From the NCBI GenBank assembly GCA_001603165.1, contig LVBN01000051.1, positions 1 through 41,068 on the forward strand: a DNA stretch of 41,068 nt, given 5' to 3'. The notes beneath the pieces were generated by a model, which worked only from the letters and a program-made list of their open reading frames with translations, was not told where the DNA came from and did no database searches. Position numbers and translations under genes: made by a program. Below are positions 14,928 through 23,857 of this stretch, piece by piece. Every line of letters starts with the position of its first letter. The first letter of the stretch is position 1. The DNA is from Spirochaetales bacterium Spiro_12 (GTDB taxonomy: Bacteria > Spirochaetota > Spirochaetia > Treponematales > Rectinemataceae).

Positions 14928-16709
14928 ATGGAACAAAAACTGATTTCCATAAGCGTGGACGGAAAAAAGATCGAGGTCGATCCCGGGATGAACCTTATCG
15001 ACGCCTGCGCCTTGGCGGGCGCCAGTGTCCCCTCGCTTTGTTTTATGAAAGATATTTCCGCCAACGCTTCCTGCGGCGTTTGCGTCGTGGAAGTGGAAGG
15101 GGCCAAGGCTCTCGTCCGCTCCTGTGTCCAAAAGCCTGTCGAGGGGATGAAGATACGAACCGCCGGTCCCAGGGTGATGAGCGCCCGCAGAACGGCGGTG
15201 GAGCTCCTTTTGGCCAACCATCCAACCGATTGTCTCTCATGTATCCGCTCGGGAACCTGCGAACTGAGGGTTCTGGCTGAAACGCTGGGGGTGAGGGCCT
15301 CCCGCTACCCTAAGTTAAAAAAATTTCCTCCCCCCGACACGAGCACGGAAGGATTGGTCCGGGACGACTCTAAATGCATTCTCTGCGGCCGTTGCGTGGC
15401 CGCCTGCGCCGAAACCCAGAGCGTCCACGCCATCGCTTTTGCCGGGCGGGGGGCAAGGACAAGGGTTACCAGCTTTATGGACAAGGGCTTGGCGAACAGT
15501 CCCTGCATACAGTGCGGTCAGTGTTCGGTGGTCTGCCCGACGGCGGCCATAACCGAAAAGGATCAGTCCTCCGAGGTAATGGCCGCCCTGGCCGATCCAC
15601 GGTTGACGATGATCATCCAAACCGCGCCGGCGATACGAGCATCCCTCGGCGAGGCCCTGGGAATGCCTCCGGGCAGTCTCGTAACCGGCAAGATGGTCGC
15701 GGCCCTGCGAAGACTCGGATTCGCCAAGATTTTCGACACCCAATTCAGCGCCGACCTCACCATCATGGAAGAGGGAACGGAGTTCATCCAGAGAGTTCAG
15801 ACTGGCGGAACCTTGCCGATGATCACCTCCTGTTCGCCGGGCTGGATCAACTTTATCGAAACCTTCTACCCGGAGCTGCTGAGCCATCTGTCAAGCTGCA
15901 AAAGCCCCCAGCAGATGTTCGGAGCCGTGGCGAAGACCTTTTACGCGCAAAAGACGGGCATCGATCCAGCCTCGCTGAGGGTGGTTTCCATTATGCCTTG
16001 CACGGCCAAAAAGGGCGAAGCCGGCAGGCCCGAAATGGATTCCGCCTATCGCTGGTGGAGGGAAAAAGCGGAAAAAGACGGGACGAAGATGAGCAGGGAG
16101 CACTACAGGGACGTGGATTGGGCTATCACCACCAGGGAGCTTGCCCGTATGATCCGGCAATCGGCCATAGACATGGCGAGCTTGCCAGAGGAGAACTTCG
16201 ACAGCAGCCTAGGGGAATCCACCGGCGCCGCGACGATCTTCGGCAACACCGGCGGCGTCATGGAGGCGGCCCTGCGTACGGTCTACGAGATACTGGAGGG
16301 CAAAGCCCTCCCTCAGACCGACTTCCTCCCCGTCCGGGGCTTGCAGGGCATCAAAACCGCGGAGGTGCCGGTCGCCGGCATGAAGGTCAAGGTGGCTGTA
16401 GCCCATGGGCTGAAAAACGCCAGAGTCCTTCTGGACGATATCGCGGCGGGCAAGAGCGACTATCACTTTATCGAGGTGATGGCCTGTCCCGGCGGCTGCA
16501 TAGGCGGCGGCGGCCAGCCCGTACTGCCGGATATAGGGAAGAAACTGGCGCGCAACAGGTCGCTTTATATGGAGGATCTGCGCCTGCCCGAGCGGAAGTC
16601 CCACCAGAACGCCGAGGTAAGCGCCCTTTACAAGGAGTTCCTCGGCCAGCCGGCGGGGCATCTCTCCCATGAGCTGCTTCATACGAAGTACAAGGCGCGG
16701 ATTGTCTAG
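14928..16709 (+). CDS. hydA: [FeFe]-hydrogenase catalytic subunit HydA
   Basis: HydA makes or oxidises H2 at the H-cluster. The 593-residue protein has, in order, a [2Fe-2S] domain (C38, C49, C52, C66), a His-Cys3 [4Fe-4S] site (H98, C102, C105, C111), a two-cluster ferredoxin domain (C150/153/156/160 and C193/196/199/203) and the H-cluster domain. The H-cluster motifs are TSCSPGW (300-306), MPCTAKKGE (356-364) and EVMACPGGCIGGGGQP (516-531). The second Cys of the textbook TSCCPxW motif is Ser303. Proton-path glutamates in IMEEGTE are kept. An insert of about 20 residues (roughly 371-392, rich in charged residues) follows motif 2. GGGGGAAG-like ribosome binding (AAGGGGGAAG) precedes the ATG, ten bases after hydB. 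There is no signal peptide, so the complex is cytoplasmic. Confidence 0.95.
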   Translation: MEQKLISISVDGKKIEVDPGMNLIDACALAGASVPSLCFMKDISANASCGVCVVEVEGAKALVRSCVQKPVEGMKIRTAGPRVMSARRTAVELLLANHPTDCLSCIRSGTCELRVLAETLGVRASRYPKLKKFPPPDTSTEGLVRDDSKCILCGRCVAACAETQSVHAIAFAGRGARTRVTSFMDKGLANSPCIQCGQCSVVCPTAAITEKDQSSEVMAALADPRLTMIIQTAPAIRASLGEALGMPPGSLVTGKMVAALRRLGFAKIFDTQFSADLTIMEEGTEFIQRVQTGGTLPMITSCSPGWINFIETFYPELLSHLSSCKSPQQMFGAVAKTFYAQKTGIDPASLRVVSIMPCTAKKGEAGRPEMDSAYRWWREKAEKDGTKMSREHYRDVDWAITTRELARMIRQSAIDMASLPEENFDSSLGESTGAATIFGNTGGVMEAALRTVYEILEGKALPQTDFLPVRGLQGIKTAEVPVAGMKVKVAVAHGLKNARVLLDDIAAGKSDYHFIEVMACPGGCIGGGGQPVLPDIGKKLARNRSLYMEDLRLPERKSHQNAEVSALYKEFLGQPAGHLSHELLHTKYKARIV

Positions 16710-16726
16710 ACTTTTTCCTTGAAATC

Positions 16727-16782
16727 GAAGGGACGCCCGTGTCCAGCGAGGATTGGACCTCGCTGGACACGGGCGTCCCTTC
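16727..16782. repeat. Perfect 25-bp inverted repeat with 6-base loop
   Basis: Arms at 16727-16751 and 16758-16782 are exact reverse complements around ATTGGA (16752-16757). It begins 17 bases after the hydA stop and ends at the ribosome-binding site of the HAD gene (AGGAT, 16783-16787). No T-run follows, so it is either an atypical terminator, an mRNA-stabilising 3' hairpin for hydCBA, or a translation insulator. It matches the lysS hairpin in design but not in sequence. Confidence 0.9.
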
Positions 16783-16797
16783 AGGATATATACAATT

Positions 16798-17493
16798 ATG
16801 GCAATACAAGCCCTGGGCTTTGATCTCGACGGTACGCTGTATCCGGCGTGGAAGATGTACGGCGCGTCCGCGGGCTTGGCGTTTCGCTATGGTACGTTTC
16901 TCCGGGCCTTTGCCAAAGCCAGGAAAATCCTCAGGGATCCCGGGCTAATGCTCCGCTATGAAAACGGGGCTGTCGAGAACCTTGCCGCTTTCAGAGACCT
17001 GCAGGCTCGAATCGTCGCCGAGCGGCTATCCTCTTCGATCGGTGATATAAAATCGCTCATCGACACGATTATCTATGGGAAAGTCGAAGAATCCTTTCAC
17101 AGCCTCCAACCATATCCGGACCTCATCCCCTGCCTCGAAGCGCTGCGTTCCGCCGGATTCAAGCTCGGCCTTCTCTCCGATCTCCCGCCGGAAAGGAAGC
17201 TTTCCTTGATGGGCCTGGAACGTTTTTTCCACCGCAGCCTTTGCTCCGAGGATTCGGGATCGCTAAAACCGGATCGGCGACCTTTTCTAGCCCTCGCGGC
17301 GGCCCTCGATCTCCCCCCCGCCTCGATCCTCTATGTGGGAAACAAAGAAGCCTATGACATCCGCGGAGCACGGTCCGTAGGAATGAAAACCGCGCTCCTC
17401 GGTTCCGGCAGGGGTTCGGAAGCGGATTTTTGTTTCCGCCGCTGGAAGGATTTCAACAATTGGTTTTTCGAAGGCGCCGGGCGCTTGATATGA
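16798..17493 (+). CDS. HAD-family hydrolase (phosphatase-like)
   Basis: This 231-residue protein has the HAD motifs in order: DLDGT (D9 nucleophile, D11 acid/base), LLSD in motif II, KPDRRPF with the conserved Lys, and YVGNKEAYDIRGA, which holds a motif IV acidic residue although the usual GD is GN. A helical cap lies between the first two motifs. These enzymes dephosphorylate small metabolites, but the substrate cannot be read from sequence. The start is ATG 16798, with AGGAT ten bases upstream; a TTG further upstream lies within the long hairpin and is unlikely. It follows hydA but is separated by that hairpin, so a hydrogenase role is not implied. Confidence 0.85.
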   Translation: MAIQALGFDLDGTLYPAWKMYGASAGLAFRYGTFLRAFAKARKILRDPGLMLRYENGAVENLAAFRDLQARIVAERLSSSIGDIKSLIDTIIYGKVEESFHSLQPYPDLIPCLEALRSAGFKLGLLSDLPPERKLSLMGLERFFHRSLCSEDSGSLKPDRRPFLALAAALDLPPASILYVGNKEAYDIRGARSVGMKTALLGSGRGSEADFCFRRWKDFNNWFFEGAGRLI

Positions 17494-17505
17494 GCTGCTC
17501 AAAGT

Positions 17506-18249
17506 CTAAATAAGAAACAGATCTCCCGCCTTCGCGTATTCCAAGCGTCCCTCGGAAACCCGTCGACCCGCGTAATGGGTGGCAAGCAGGCGGGCTGTAT
17601 CGGCCATCCCGGGAAGTATATGTTCCCGGATATCCTCCGGACTCATATGGACATCCCCCGGCTTCGCCCCTCCGCTGTCGCAGAGCAGCAGTCTGGCGCC
17701 CTTTTTCGCCAGGGTTTCGATCGCCGGGCCCCAGCGGGTATCCGAGGTCGCGATGAAAGCCGGATTTTCCTCCCCAGCATTACCCGCCAGGATCGAAAAC
17801 GTTTCGGGCGAGTGATAGCTGCGGCTGAATTCCAGCCATAGCCCCTTTGGCAGCCGGTAACGTCGGCCTTCCTCCATTTCGACAATTTCGAAGTTCGAGA
17901 ACGCCCACTCGATATAGGGATGGTCAGGGGAAATAGCCAGGCCGAGAAGGGTCCTCATCCATTCCCGTACCCCCGGTGGAGCGATGAGGCGCGTCGGCGG
18001 CCGGGTCGTCTGCTTCGTTTTTTTCCGGAGAAACATATTGAAAAGCAGGAAGGGTAGCCCGAAACAATGATCCCCGTGAAAATGGCTTATGAGGATGGTG
18101 TCGATATCTTCAAGCGGAATCGAGGAGGCCCTCAGGGACTGGAGGATGTCCGGCGGGGTTTCCGCGAGGAGATGCCCGTCGATCGCAAAACAGTTATAAA
18201 AACTGCCGTCGTTGGAAAAGCCGCCGGTGCCGAGAATTTTTATTTCCAT
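17506..18249 (-). CDS. Metallo-beta-lactamase-fold hydrolase
   Basis: This 247-residue protein has the metallo-beta-lactamase metal motif HFHGDH near the N-terminus (SHFHGDHCFG), a later His in SYHSPE, an Asp in ATSDTRW and a His in ATHYAG. These match the ligand pattern of the RNase Z/phosphodiesterase-like branch, which cuts phosphodiesters or related bonds with two zinc ions. It lacks features that would let me name it RNase Z with confidence. The ATG at 18249 has GGAG about eight bases upstream; a longer open frame running into dnaE is not needed. It starts 23 bases after dnaE on the same strand, so it is probably the second gene of that operon. Confidence 0.82.
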   Translation of the reverse strand: MEIKILGTGGFSNDGSFYNCFAIDGHLLAETPPDILQSLRASSIPLEDIDTILISHFHGDHCFGLPFLLFNMFLRKKTKQTTRPPTRLIAPPGVREWMRTLLGLAISPDHPYIEWAFSNFEIVEMEEGRRYRLPKGLWLEFSRSYHSPETFSILAGNAGEENPAFIATSDTRWGPAIETLAKKGARLLLCDSGGAKPGDVHMSPEDIREHILPGMADTARLLATHYAGRRVSEGRLEYAKAGDLFLI

Positions 18250-18272
18250 ATCTTCTCCATCTTTTCCCCTTT

Positions 18273-21200
18273 TCAGTCCCGCCAGACATCGTTCACCAGC
18301 GGATGGCTCCTCAGGTTCTCCAGGTCCCTCTCCAGGGCTGAACAGGTAATATGGGCCCCTGCCCTCAACAAGGCTTCTTTTCTTCTCCCCTGAAGCGGAA
18401 TATGGAAATAAAGGGAACACTGTCCGGGGATGGAGTAAATGAGATCCCGCAGCGTGGTGAGGTTCCGCTCTTCATAGTTTCCGGCCTCAACCGGCGATTC
18501 CATACGAACGTGCAGCTCCCTGTAGCTTTTCTCCCTCAGGCTGGCCGGATCGAGCAATTCCTTTACCTGCAGACAGGGCTTTCCCCGGGATGCGTCGAAG
18601 CTCCCTTTAAGGCAATATACCCTATCCACCGCGAGCTGCTCTCGCAACTGCTCCAAGGTGTCCGGGAAGAGAACAATTTCGATACTGCCCGCGTAGTCCT
18701 CCAGAAGACCGAAGGCCATCTTCTTTCCCGTCCTGGTGATCACCTCCCTGAACTCGGTCAGCATGGCCACCAGGATGTATTCCCTGTCCTGGCTCGCCCG
18801 CTCGGGATGGCTAAGATCGAGGGTGGAAGAGCGCTCCCAGAGGGTTTTGAAATCATCCATCGGGTGTCCGGTAAAATAAAACCCCAGGAGGCTTTTCTCG
18901 AAATCCAGCATCTCCTGCCGGCCGTACTCCTCGCAGGATTCCATCACCAGAGGAGGGAATACAGTTTCGTCGTCGGTATCGAAAAGGCTCTGTTGGCGAG
19001 AGGATTCATGGTCCAGTTTCGCGGCCACCCAGTCGATAGCCCGCTCGAGGTTGAACATCAACTCCTTGCGCTTGCAGGCCAGGGAGTCGAAACAGCCGGC
19101 GTGGATAAGGGATTCGAGAATTTTCTTATTGAGGCCGGCCTCCGACATCCGGGCGAGGAAGTCAACGAAACCGGAAAAACTCCCGCCGCTTTTTCTTTCT
19201 TCGACGATGGCCTCGGCGACTCCCTCCCCCACCCCCTTGATGCCCAAAAGCCCGTAAACGATGTCGTTGGCCTCAACGCTGAAATTGGCCTGGGAGTAGT
19301 TGATATCGGGAGGGCGAATCGCGAGGCCCATGGCTCTCGCTTCGCCAATGTACTGGGTCAGCTTGTCCGTATTGTTGATTTCGTTGGTCAGGTTGGCCGC
19401 CATGAACTCGGCCGGGTAATTAGCCTTTAAAAAAGCGGTCCTGTACGCCACGACCGAGTACGCGGCGGCATGGGATTTGTTGAATCCGTAGCCGGCGAAG
19501 GGAGTCAGTATATCGAAAATCTCCTCGGCCTGGGCGGCGCTATAGCCCCGGGAAAGGGCCCCTTCTATGAAGGGAGCCCTTTCCTTGGCCAAAATCTCGG
19601 GCTTTTTCTTACCCATGGCTCGCCTGAGCAGGTCCGCGCGCCCGAGAGAGTACCCCGCCACCTCCCTGGCCACCTGCATGACCTGCTCCTGATACACGAT
19701 GACGCCATAGGTGCCTTTGAGATACTTTTCCAGGGAGGGATGGGGATAACTTATCGGAATCTTGCCGTTCTTGGAATCGATGAACTTATCGATAAAATCC
19801 ATCGGCCCGGGTCTGTAAAGGGCGTTTAAGGCTATAAGATCCTCTATGGAGGCGGGCTTCGCCCGTTTCAGGATATTCTGCATGCCCGAGGACTCGAACT
19901 GGAATATGGAAGTGCTCTTGCCCTCCCCGAGCATGCGGAATGTCTTGGGATCGTTGTCCGGAATTTCCTCTTCCCTGATGTCCACGCCCCTGGCGTTGAG
20001 AAGTTCCAAGGTATTTTTTATGAGGGTCAGGGTCTTCAAGCCCAGAAAATCCATTTTAACCAGGCCGCAGTTCTCCAGGTAGTCCATGGTGTACTGGGTG
20101 GAGACGCCGCCGGTTTTTGGATCCTTGTACAGGGGAACGAAATCCATGAGCTGGGTTTTGCCGATAACGATGCCCGCGGCGTGCAGAGAGCTGTGGCGGT
20201 GCATGTTTTCGAGCCTGAGCGCGATTTTGAACAGGTCCTTGTATTTTTCGTTTTCCGCCAGGCCCCGGAGGCGCGGTTCCATCTCGAAGGCGGTTTCCAG
20301 GGTCATCTTGGGATCTTCGGGGATGAGCTTGGCTATGTTGTTAGCCTCTTCGAAGGGAATATCCAGGGAACGGGCCACGTCCTTGACCACAGCCTTAGCC
20401 TTGAGGGTTCCGAAGGTGATTATCTGCCCTACCCGGTCATCGCCGTACTTCCTCGTGACATAGTCGATGACCTCGCCCCGCCGTTCGAAGCAGAAGTCCA
20501 CATCGAAGTCGGGCATGGAAATTCGCTCGGGATTCAAAAAGCGCTCGAAGAGAAGGTCGTACTTGAGCGGATCGATATCGGTGATCCTCAGGCTATAGGC
20601 GACGATGGAGCCGGCGCCCGAGCCTCGGCCCGGCCCGACAGGAATATCGTGGCGTTTGGCCCAGTCGATAAAATCCCATACGATGAGAAAGTACCCCGTG
20701 AACCCCATGGAGATGATAACCGAGAGCTCGAATTCGGCTCTCTGGCGAATTTCTTCCTCAGGGTTGGGATAGCGCTTTTCGAGCCCTTCCATGGTTAAAT
20801 GGCGGAGATAGTCCTCCGGCGAGGCGAACTCCGAGGGAATTTCGTAGTCCGGCAGCATGGGGCCCGGAAACTCTATGTTCAGGTTCGCCATTTCGGCGAT
20901 CTTGAGGGTGTTGGTCAGGGCTTCGGGCACTTCGCCGAAAAGCGCCGTCATTTCTTCGGCGGTTTTCAGATAGAAGTGATCGTTGGGGAAGCGCATCCGT
21001 CCCGGGTCGTTGCGTTTGCGGTTGGTGCCTACGCAGAGCAGGATATCCTGGGCGACCGCGTCTTCCTTGTTGATATAGTGAAGATCGTTGGTGGCCACCA
21101 GGGGTATGCCATGGCGACGGGAAAGAGCCACCAGCTCCCGGTTCACCAGCCGTTGCTCCTCCAGACCGTGGTCCTGGAGTTCGAGATAAAAGCGTTCGGG

Positions 21201-21704
21201 ACCGAAGAGTTCCCGGTACTCCAGGGCCTTGGCTTCGGCGGCCTTTAGTCTTCCGGCCAGGATAAGGGAGGGAATCTCCCCGGCCAGGCAGGCGCTGGAG
21301 GCGATGAGCCCTCCCGAATAGGCCCGCAGCAGTTCTTCGTCTATTCTCGGCTTGTAGTAAAAGCCCTCGGTATAGGATAGCGACGAGAGCTTCATCAGAT
21401 TTCGATATCCTTCCTGGTTTTCCGCCAGAAGGATGAAGTGCCAATACTTGTTGCCGTTCTCCGTGCCGGTCTTTTCCCTGCGGGAGCCCCCGGCCATGTA
21501 GAATTCGCTGCCGATTATCGGCTTGATACCCTCGTCCTTGCAGGCTTTGTAAAAGCTCAGGGCTCCGAAAAGGTTCCCGTGATCGGTGATCGCCAGGCCT
21601 GGCATGCCGTAACGCTTTGCCGTCGCGGCCAGTTCCTTGATGGGGGCGGCCCCGTCCAGAAGAGAGTAGTCGCTATGGTTGTGAAGATGTACAAATTCCG
21701 CCAT
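18273..21704 (-). CDS. dnaE: DNA polymerase III alpha subunit
   Basis: DnaE is the replicative polymerase. The 1143-residue protein is the usual DnaE1 length. The PHP domain starts at once (HLHNHSDYSLLDG, 6-18; ITDHGNLFG, 39-47), and the catalytic aspartates are in MPDFDVDF (397-404: D399, D401, D403). GPGRGSGAGS and GYGFNKSHAAAYS are the expected nucleotide and palm/finger motifs, and an OB-fold region lies near the C-terminus. ATG at 21704 is chosen because DnaE proteins begin at this PHP motif. The apparent AAAGGA touches the ATG with no spacing, and TGCTATACT lies directly upstream, so translation may be leaderless. The MBL-fold gene follows after 23 bases. Confidence 0.97.
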   Translation of the reverse strand: MAEFVHLHNHSDYSLLDGAAPIKELAATAKRYGMPGLAITDHGNLFGALSFYKACKDEGIKPIIGSEFYMAGGSRREKTGTENGNKYWHFILLAENQEGYRNLMKLSSLSYTEGFYYKPRIDEELLRAYSGGLIASSACLAGEIPSLILAGRLKAAEAKALEYRELFGPERFYLELQDHGLEEQRLVNRELVALSRRHGIPLVATNDLHYINKEDAVAQDILLCVGTNRKRNDPGRMRFPNDHFYLKTAEEMTALFGEVPEALTNTLKIAEMANLNIEFPGPMLPDYEIPSEFASPEDYLRHLTMEGLEKRYPNPEEEIRQRAEFELSVIISMGFTGYFLIVWDFIDWAKRHDIPVGPGRGSGAGSIVAYSLRITDIDPLKYDLLFERFLNPERISMPDFDVDFCFERRGEVIDYVTRKYGDDRVGQIITFGTLKAKAVVKDVARSLDIPFEEANNIAKLIPEDPKMTLETAFEMEPRLRGLAENEKYKDLFKIALRLENMHRHSSLHAAGIVIGKTQLMDFVPLYKDPKTGGVSTQYTMDYLENCGLVKMDFLGLKTLTLIKNTLELLNARGVDIREEEIPDNDPKTFRMLGEGKSTSIFQFESSGMQNILKRAKPASIEDLIALNALYRPGPMDFIDKFIDSKNGKIPISYPHPSLEKYLKGTYGVIVYQEQVMQVAREVAGYSLGRADLLRRAMGKKKPEILAKERAPFIEGALSRGYSAAQAEEIFDILTPFAGYGFNKSHAAAYSVVAYRTAFLKANYPAEFMAANLTNEINNTDKLTQYIGEARAMGLAIRPPDINYSQANFSVEANDIVYGLLGIKGVGEGVAEAIVEERKSGGSFSGFVDFLARMSEAGLNKKILESLIHAGCFDSLACKRKELMFNLERAIDWVAAKLDHESSRQQSLFDTDDETVFPPLVMESCEEYGRQEMLDFEKSLLGFYFTGHPMDDFKTLWERSSTLDLSHPERASQDREYILVAMLTEFREVITRTGKKMAFGLLEDYAGSIEIVLFPDTLEQLREQLAVDRVYCLKGSFDASRGKPCLQVKELLDPASLREKSYRELHVRMESPVEAGNYEERNLTTLRDLIYSIPGQCSLYFHIPLQGRRKEALLRAGAHITCSALERDLENLRSHPLVNDVWRD

Positions 21705-21710
21705 TCCTTT

Positions 21711-21719
21711 AGTATAGCA
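21711..21719 (-). promoter_or_regulatory. Extended -10 promoter of dnaE, probably leaderless
   Basis: On the minus strand the sequence reads TGCTATACT, six bases, then ATG. The TGN extension before TATACT can replace a -35 element, and no good -35 is present. The predicted transcription start lies at or next to the start codon. The lysS start has the same arrangement. Confidence 0.5.
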
Positions 21720-21835
21720 GAAGCTTCCCATCGGGAGTAGGGTTTTGGCATCCGATACGATGGACGGAGGCAGGTCCATAGTTATTGACCTCGCAACCAA
21801 GCTTCCCCATACTCCAGGGAAAGGATACCACGACC

Positions 21836-23194
21836 ATGACAAGCCTCGAAGCAAAGACTTCCGCCTTTCCCGGGCTCGCGAAAAAGCTCTCCCGTCTCAT
21901 TCAATTCGCGACGGTGTCTTCCTATACCGTGACGGATGAAGTCGAAGAAGGTTTTTCGGGGCTCATCGACGAGTTGCCCCTGCTTTTTCCCAAGCTCCAT
22001 CGGGCCCTCAAACTGGAAAAGCCCTCCGACCGGGCGCTTCTCTATACCTGGAAAGGAAGCGATCCGAGCCTTGCTCCGGCGATACTCTGCGCGCACTTCG
22101 ACGTGGTTCCCGAGGGGAATTCCCAGGACTGGGAGCAGGGGGCCTTTTCCGGGGCTATCGTCGACGGACAGCTCTGGGGCAGGGGCAGTCAGGATATCAA
22201 AGTGCTCATGGCTTCGATCATGGAGGCTGCCGAACAGCTGCTGGACCAGGGATTCAAACCCCGCAGAACCATTCTCTTCGCCTTCGGGGGGGACGAAGAG
22301 GTGGGGGGCACACGCGGGGCGGGGGCGATAGCGCGCCATCTGGCCGAAAAAGGCGTCAGGGCCTCTTTTCTCGTGGATGAGGGCGGTCCGATTTCGATCG
22401 GGATGCTCTCCTTCGCCCCCCGCCCCCTGGCCCTGGTGGGCGTGGCGGAAAAAGGCTACGCCGACCTTCTCGTGACCACGAAAGGCAAAGGCGGCCACGC
22501 CTCCATGCCGCCCAAAGACAGCGCCACCGTAAATCTAGCCAAGGCTATCGTCGCCATGCAGAACAAACCATTCCCGGCGAGAATCACCGGAACGCTCAAA
22601 GCCTTCCTAAGGCGATTGTCCATGATCTCCGCGCAGCCGTACAGGTTCCTTTTCAGGTTCGCCGGGCTGACGGCGCCTTTCATCAAAGCCGCTTTTTCCG
22701 CCACGCCCACCACAAACGCCCTTATACGCAGCACAGTGGCCTGCACAATGCTAAAAGGAAGCCCCAAGGAAAACGTTCTGGCCGAAAAGGCGCAGGCTAC
22801 GCTCAACGTCCGCATTCTGCCGGGCGAAAGCTCGGTTTCCGTTATCGACAGACTGAATGCGCTGGCGGCGCCCTTCGGCGCAGAGGTCAAGGTCAAACAC
22901 GAAGGGCAGGTCGTGGAGGCCTCCAATGAATCTTCTACGGAACACGAGGGCTGGGGGTATATCGAACATGCCCTGTCCCTCTCCCATCCCGAAGCATTTT
23001 GCCTTCCCTTTCTTTTCAGCGCCGCCACCGATACCAAACATTACCGGGACATCGCCGAAGCGATATACCGTTTCACCGCCCTTCCCCAAAGCCAGGAAGA
23101 CCTCGCCCGGGTCCACGCGGCTAACGAAAGGGTAAAAATTTCCGACCTGGAACGGTGCGCGTCTTTTTACACGAATCTGATCGGCTCGCTTTAA
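21836..23194 (+). CDS. M20 family metallopeptidase (carboxypeptidase CPS/PM20D1-like)
   Basis: M20 enzymes are two-zinc peptidases or amidohydrolases. The 452-residue protein has CAHFDVVPE (H87, D89), GRGSQDIK (D120), GGDEEVGG (E154 general base, E155 ligand), a later acidic ligand in FLVDEGG and the C-terminal TDTKHY His. The TDTKHY end and overall order resemble the Gly-Xaa carboxypeptidase/PM20D1 branch rather than DapE or ArgE. A dimerisation-type lid domain lies in the middle. There is no signal peptide. ATG 21836 has AAAGGA about ten bases upstream; an in-frame TTG at 21785 would add 17 residues without support. It is transcribed divergently from dnaE. Its likely role is peptide or acyl-amino-acid breakdown. 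Confidence 0.9.
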   Translation: MTSLEAKTSAFPGLAKKLSRLIQFATVSSYTVTDEVEEGFSGLIDELPLLFPKLHRALKLEKPSDRALLYTWKGSDPSLAPAILCAHFDVVPEGNSQDWEQGAFSGAIVDGQLWGRGSQDIKVLMASIMEAAEQLLDQGFKPRRTILFAFGGDEEVGGTRGAGAIARHLAEKGVRASFLVDEGGPISIGMLSFAPRPLALVGVAEKGYADLLVTTKGKGGHASMPPKDSATVNLAKAIVAMQNKPFPARITGTLKAFLRRLSMISAQPYRFLFRFAGLTAPFIKAAFSATPTTNALIRSTVACTMLKGSPKENVLAEKAQATLNVRILPGESSVSVIDRLNALAAPFGAEVKVKHEGQVVEASNESSTEHEGWGYIEHALSLSHPEAFCLPFLFSAATDTKHYRDIAEAIYRFTALPQSQEDLARVHAANERVKISDLERCASFYTNLIGSL

Positions 23195-23299
23195 GCAAGA
23201 ACAGCGAAAATCCGGTCCAGGGCTGACTCGTTTTTAACGTATATCGTATGTAAAAATCTTTTCCTTGCCTCGGCCGTATCGATACATTAACTTTTCACA

Positions 23300-23857
23300 A
23301 TGAAAAGAAACCTGGCTGCGGCACTTTTGCTCCTCGGCATAGCGGTCTCGGCGGCTCACGCGGTCGATGTGGATGGAAAAATACTTCCAGGGGAGTACGC
23401 CCGGGAAGTAAGTTTCGATAAGGGTAGTTTCAGACTCCTCTGGCGGATTGCCGGAGATAAGGTCTTTATGGCCATCGACTCCGACGCCAAGGGCTGGGTG
23501 GCTATCGGCTTCGAACCCACCAGGATTATGGCCAACTCGGACATGATCTTCGGTTTTGTGGAAACTTCCGGCGGCGTCAGGGCGGTGGATGCCTGGTCCA
23601 CCGGCATGTTCGGCCCTCATCCAGCCGATACCGCCCAGGGAGGGAAGGATTCCATTCTCTCCTTCGCGGGGCTCCGCTCCGGCAACAGGTTGGTGTTTGA
23701 GTTCTCCAGGGCGCTGGATACGGGCGATAAGTTCGACAAGATAATACCCGCCGCCGGCACTTTTAAAATCATCTGGGCCCATTCCCAGAGCATGGACTTT
23801 AACGCCAAGCACAGCAAGGCGGGCAGCGCCGCCCTCGACATGGGAGGCTCCTATTGA
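23300..23857 (+). CDS. Secreted DOMON-domain protein, probable heme b carrier
   Basis: This 185-residue protein has a signal peptide (about 1-21, AHA cleavage region) followed by one DOMON domain. GWVAIGF (65-71) and MANSDMIFGF (77-86) are the family's core; DOMON cytochromes use a Met and a His as heme ligands, and M77 or M82 with one of H161 or H171 are candidates. It would sit outside the cytoplasmic membrane. The end overlaps the next gene, a b561-like membrane protein, so the pair probably carries electrons across the membrane, as fused DOMON-b561 proteins do in eukaryotes. There is no clear ribosome-binding site before ATG 23300. Sugar binding is an alternative for DOMON domains. Confidence 0.83.
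   Translation: MKRNLAAALLLLGIAVSAAHAVDVDGKILPGEYAREVSFDKGSFRLLWRIAGDKVFMAIDSDAKGWVAIGFEPTRIMANSDMIFGFVETSGGVRAVDAWSTGMFGPHPADTAQGGKDSILSFAGLRSGNRLVFEFSRALDTGDKFDKIIPAAGTFKIIWAHSQSMDFNAKHSKAGSAALDMGGSY

Noticed and set aside
13085-15217. 710-codon open frame on the minus strand opposite hydB
   Set aside because: It is a mirror of the strongly biased hydB coding frame, has no recognisable domain and no plausible start; hydB and hydA motifs are certain.
21705-21854. N-terminal extension of dnaE
   Set aside because: The extra 50 codons have no family similarity and run through the promoter; DnaE proteins begin at the PHP motif.
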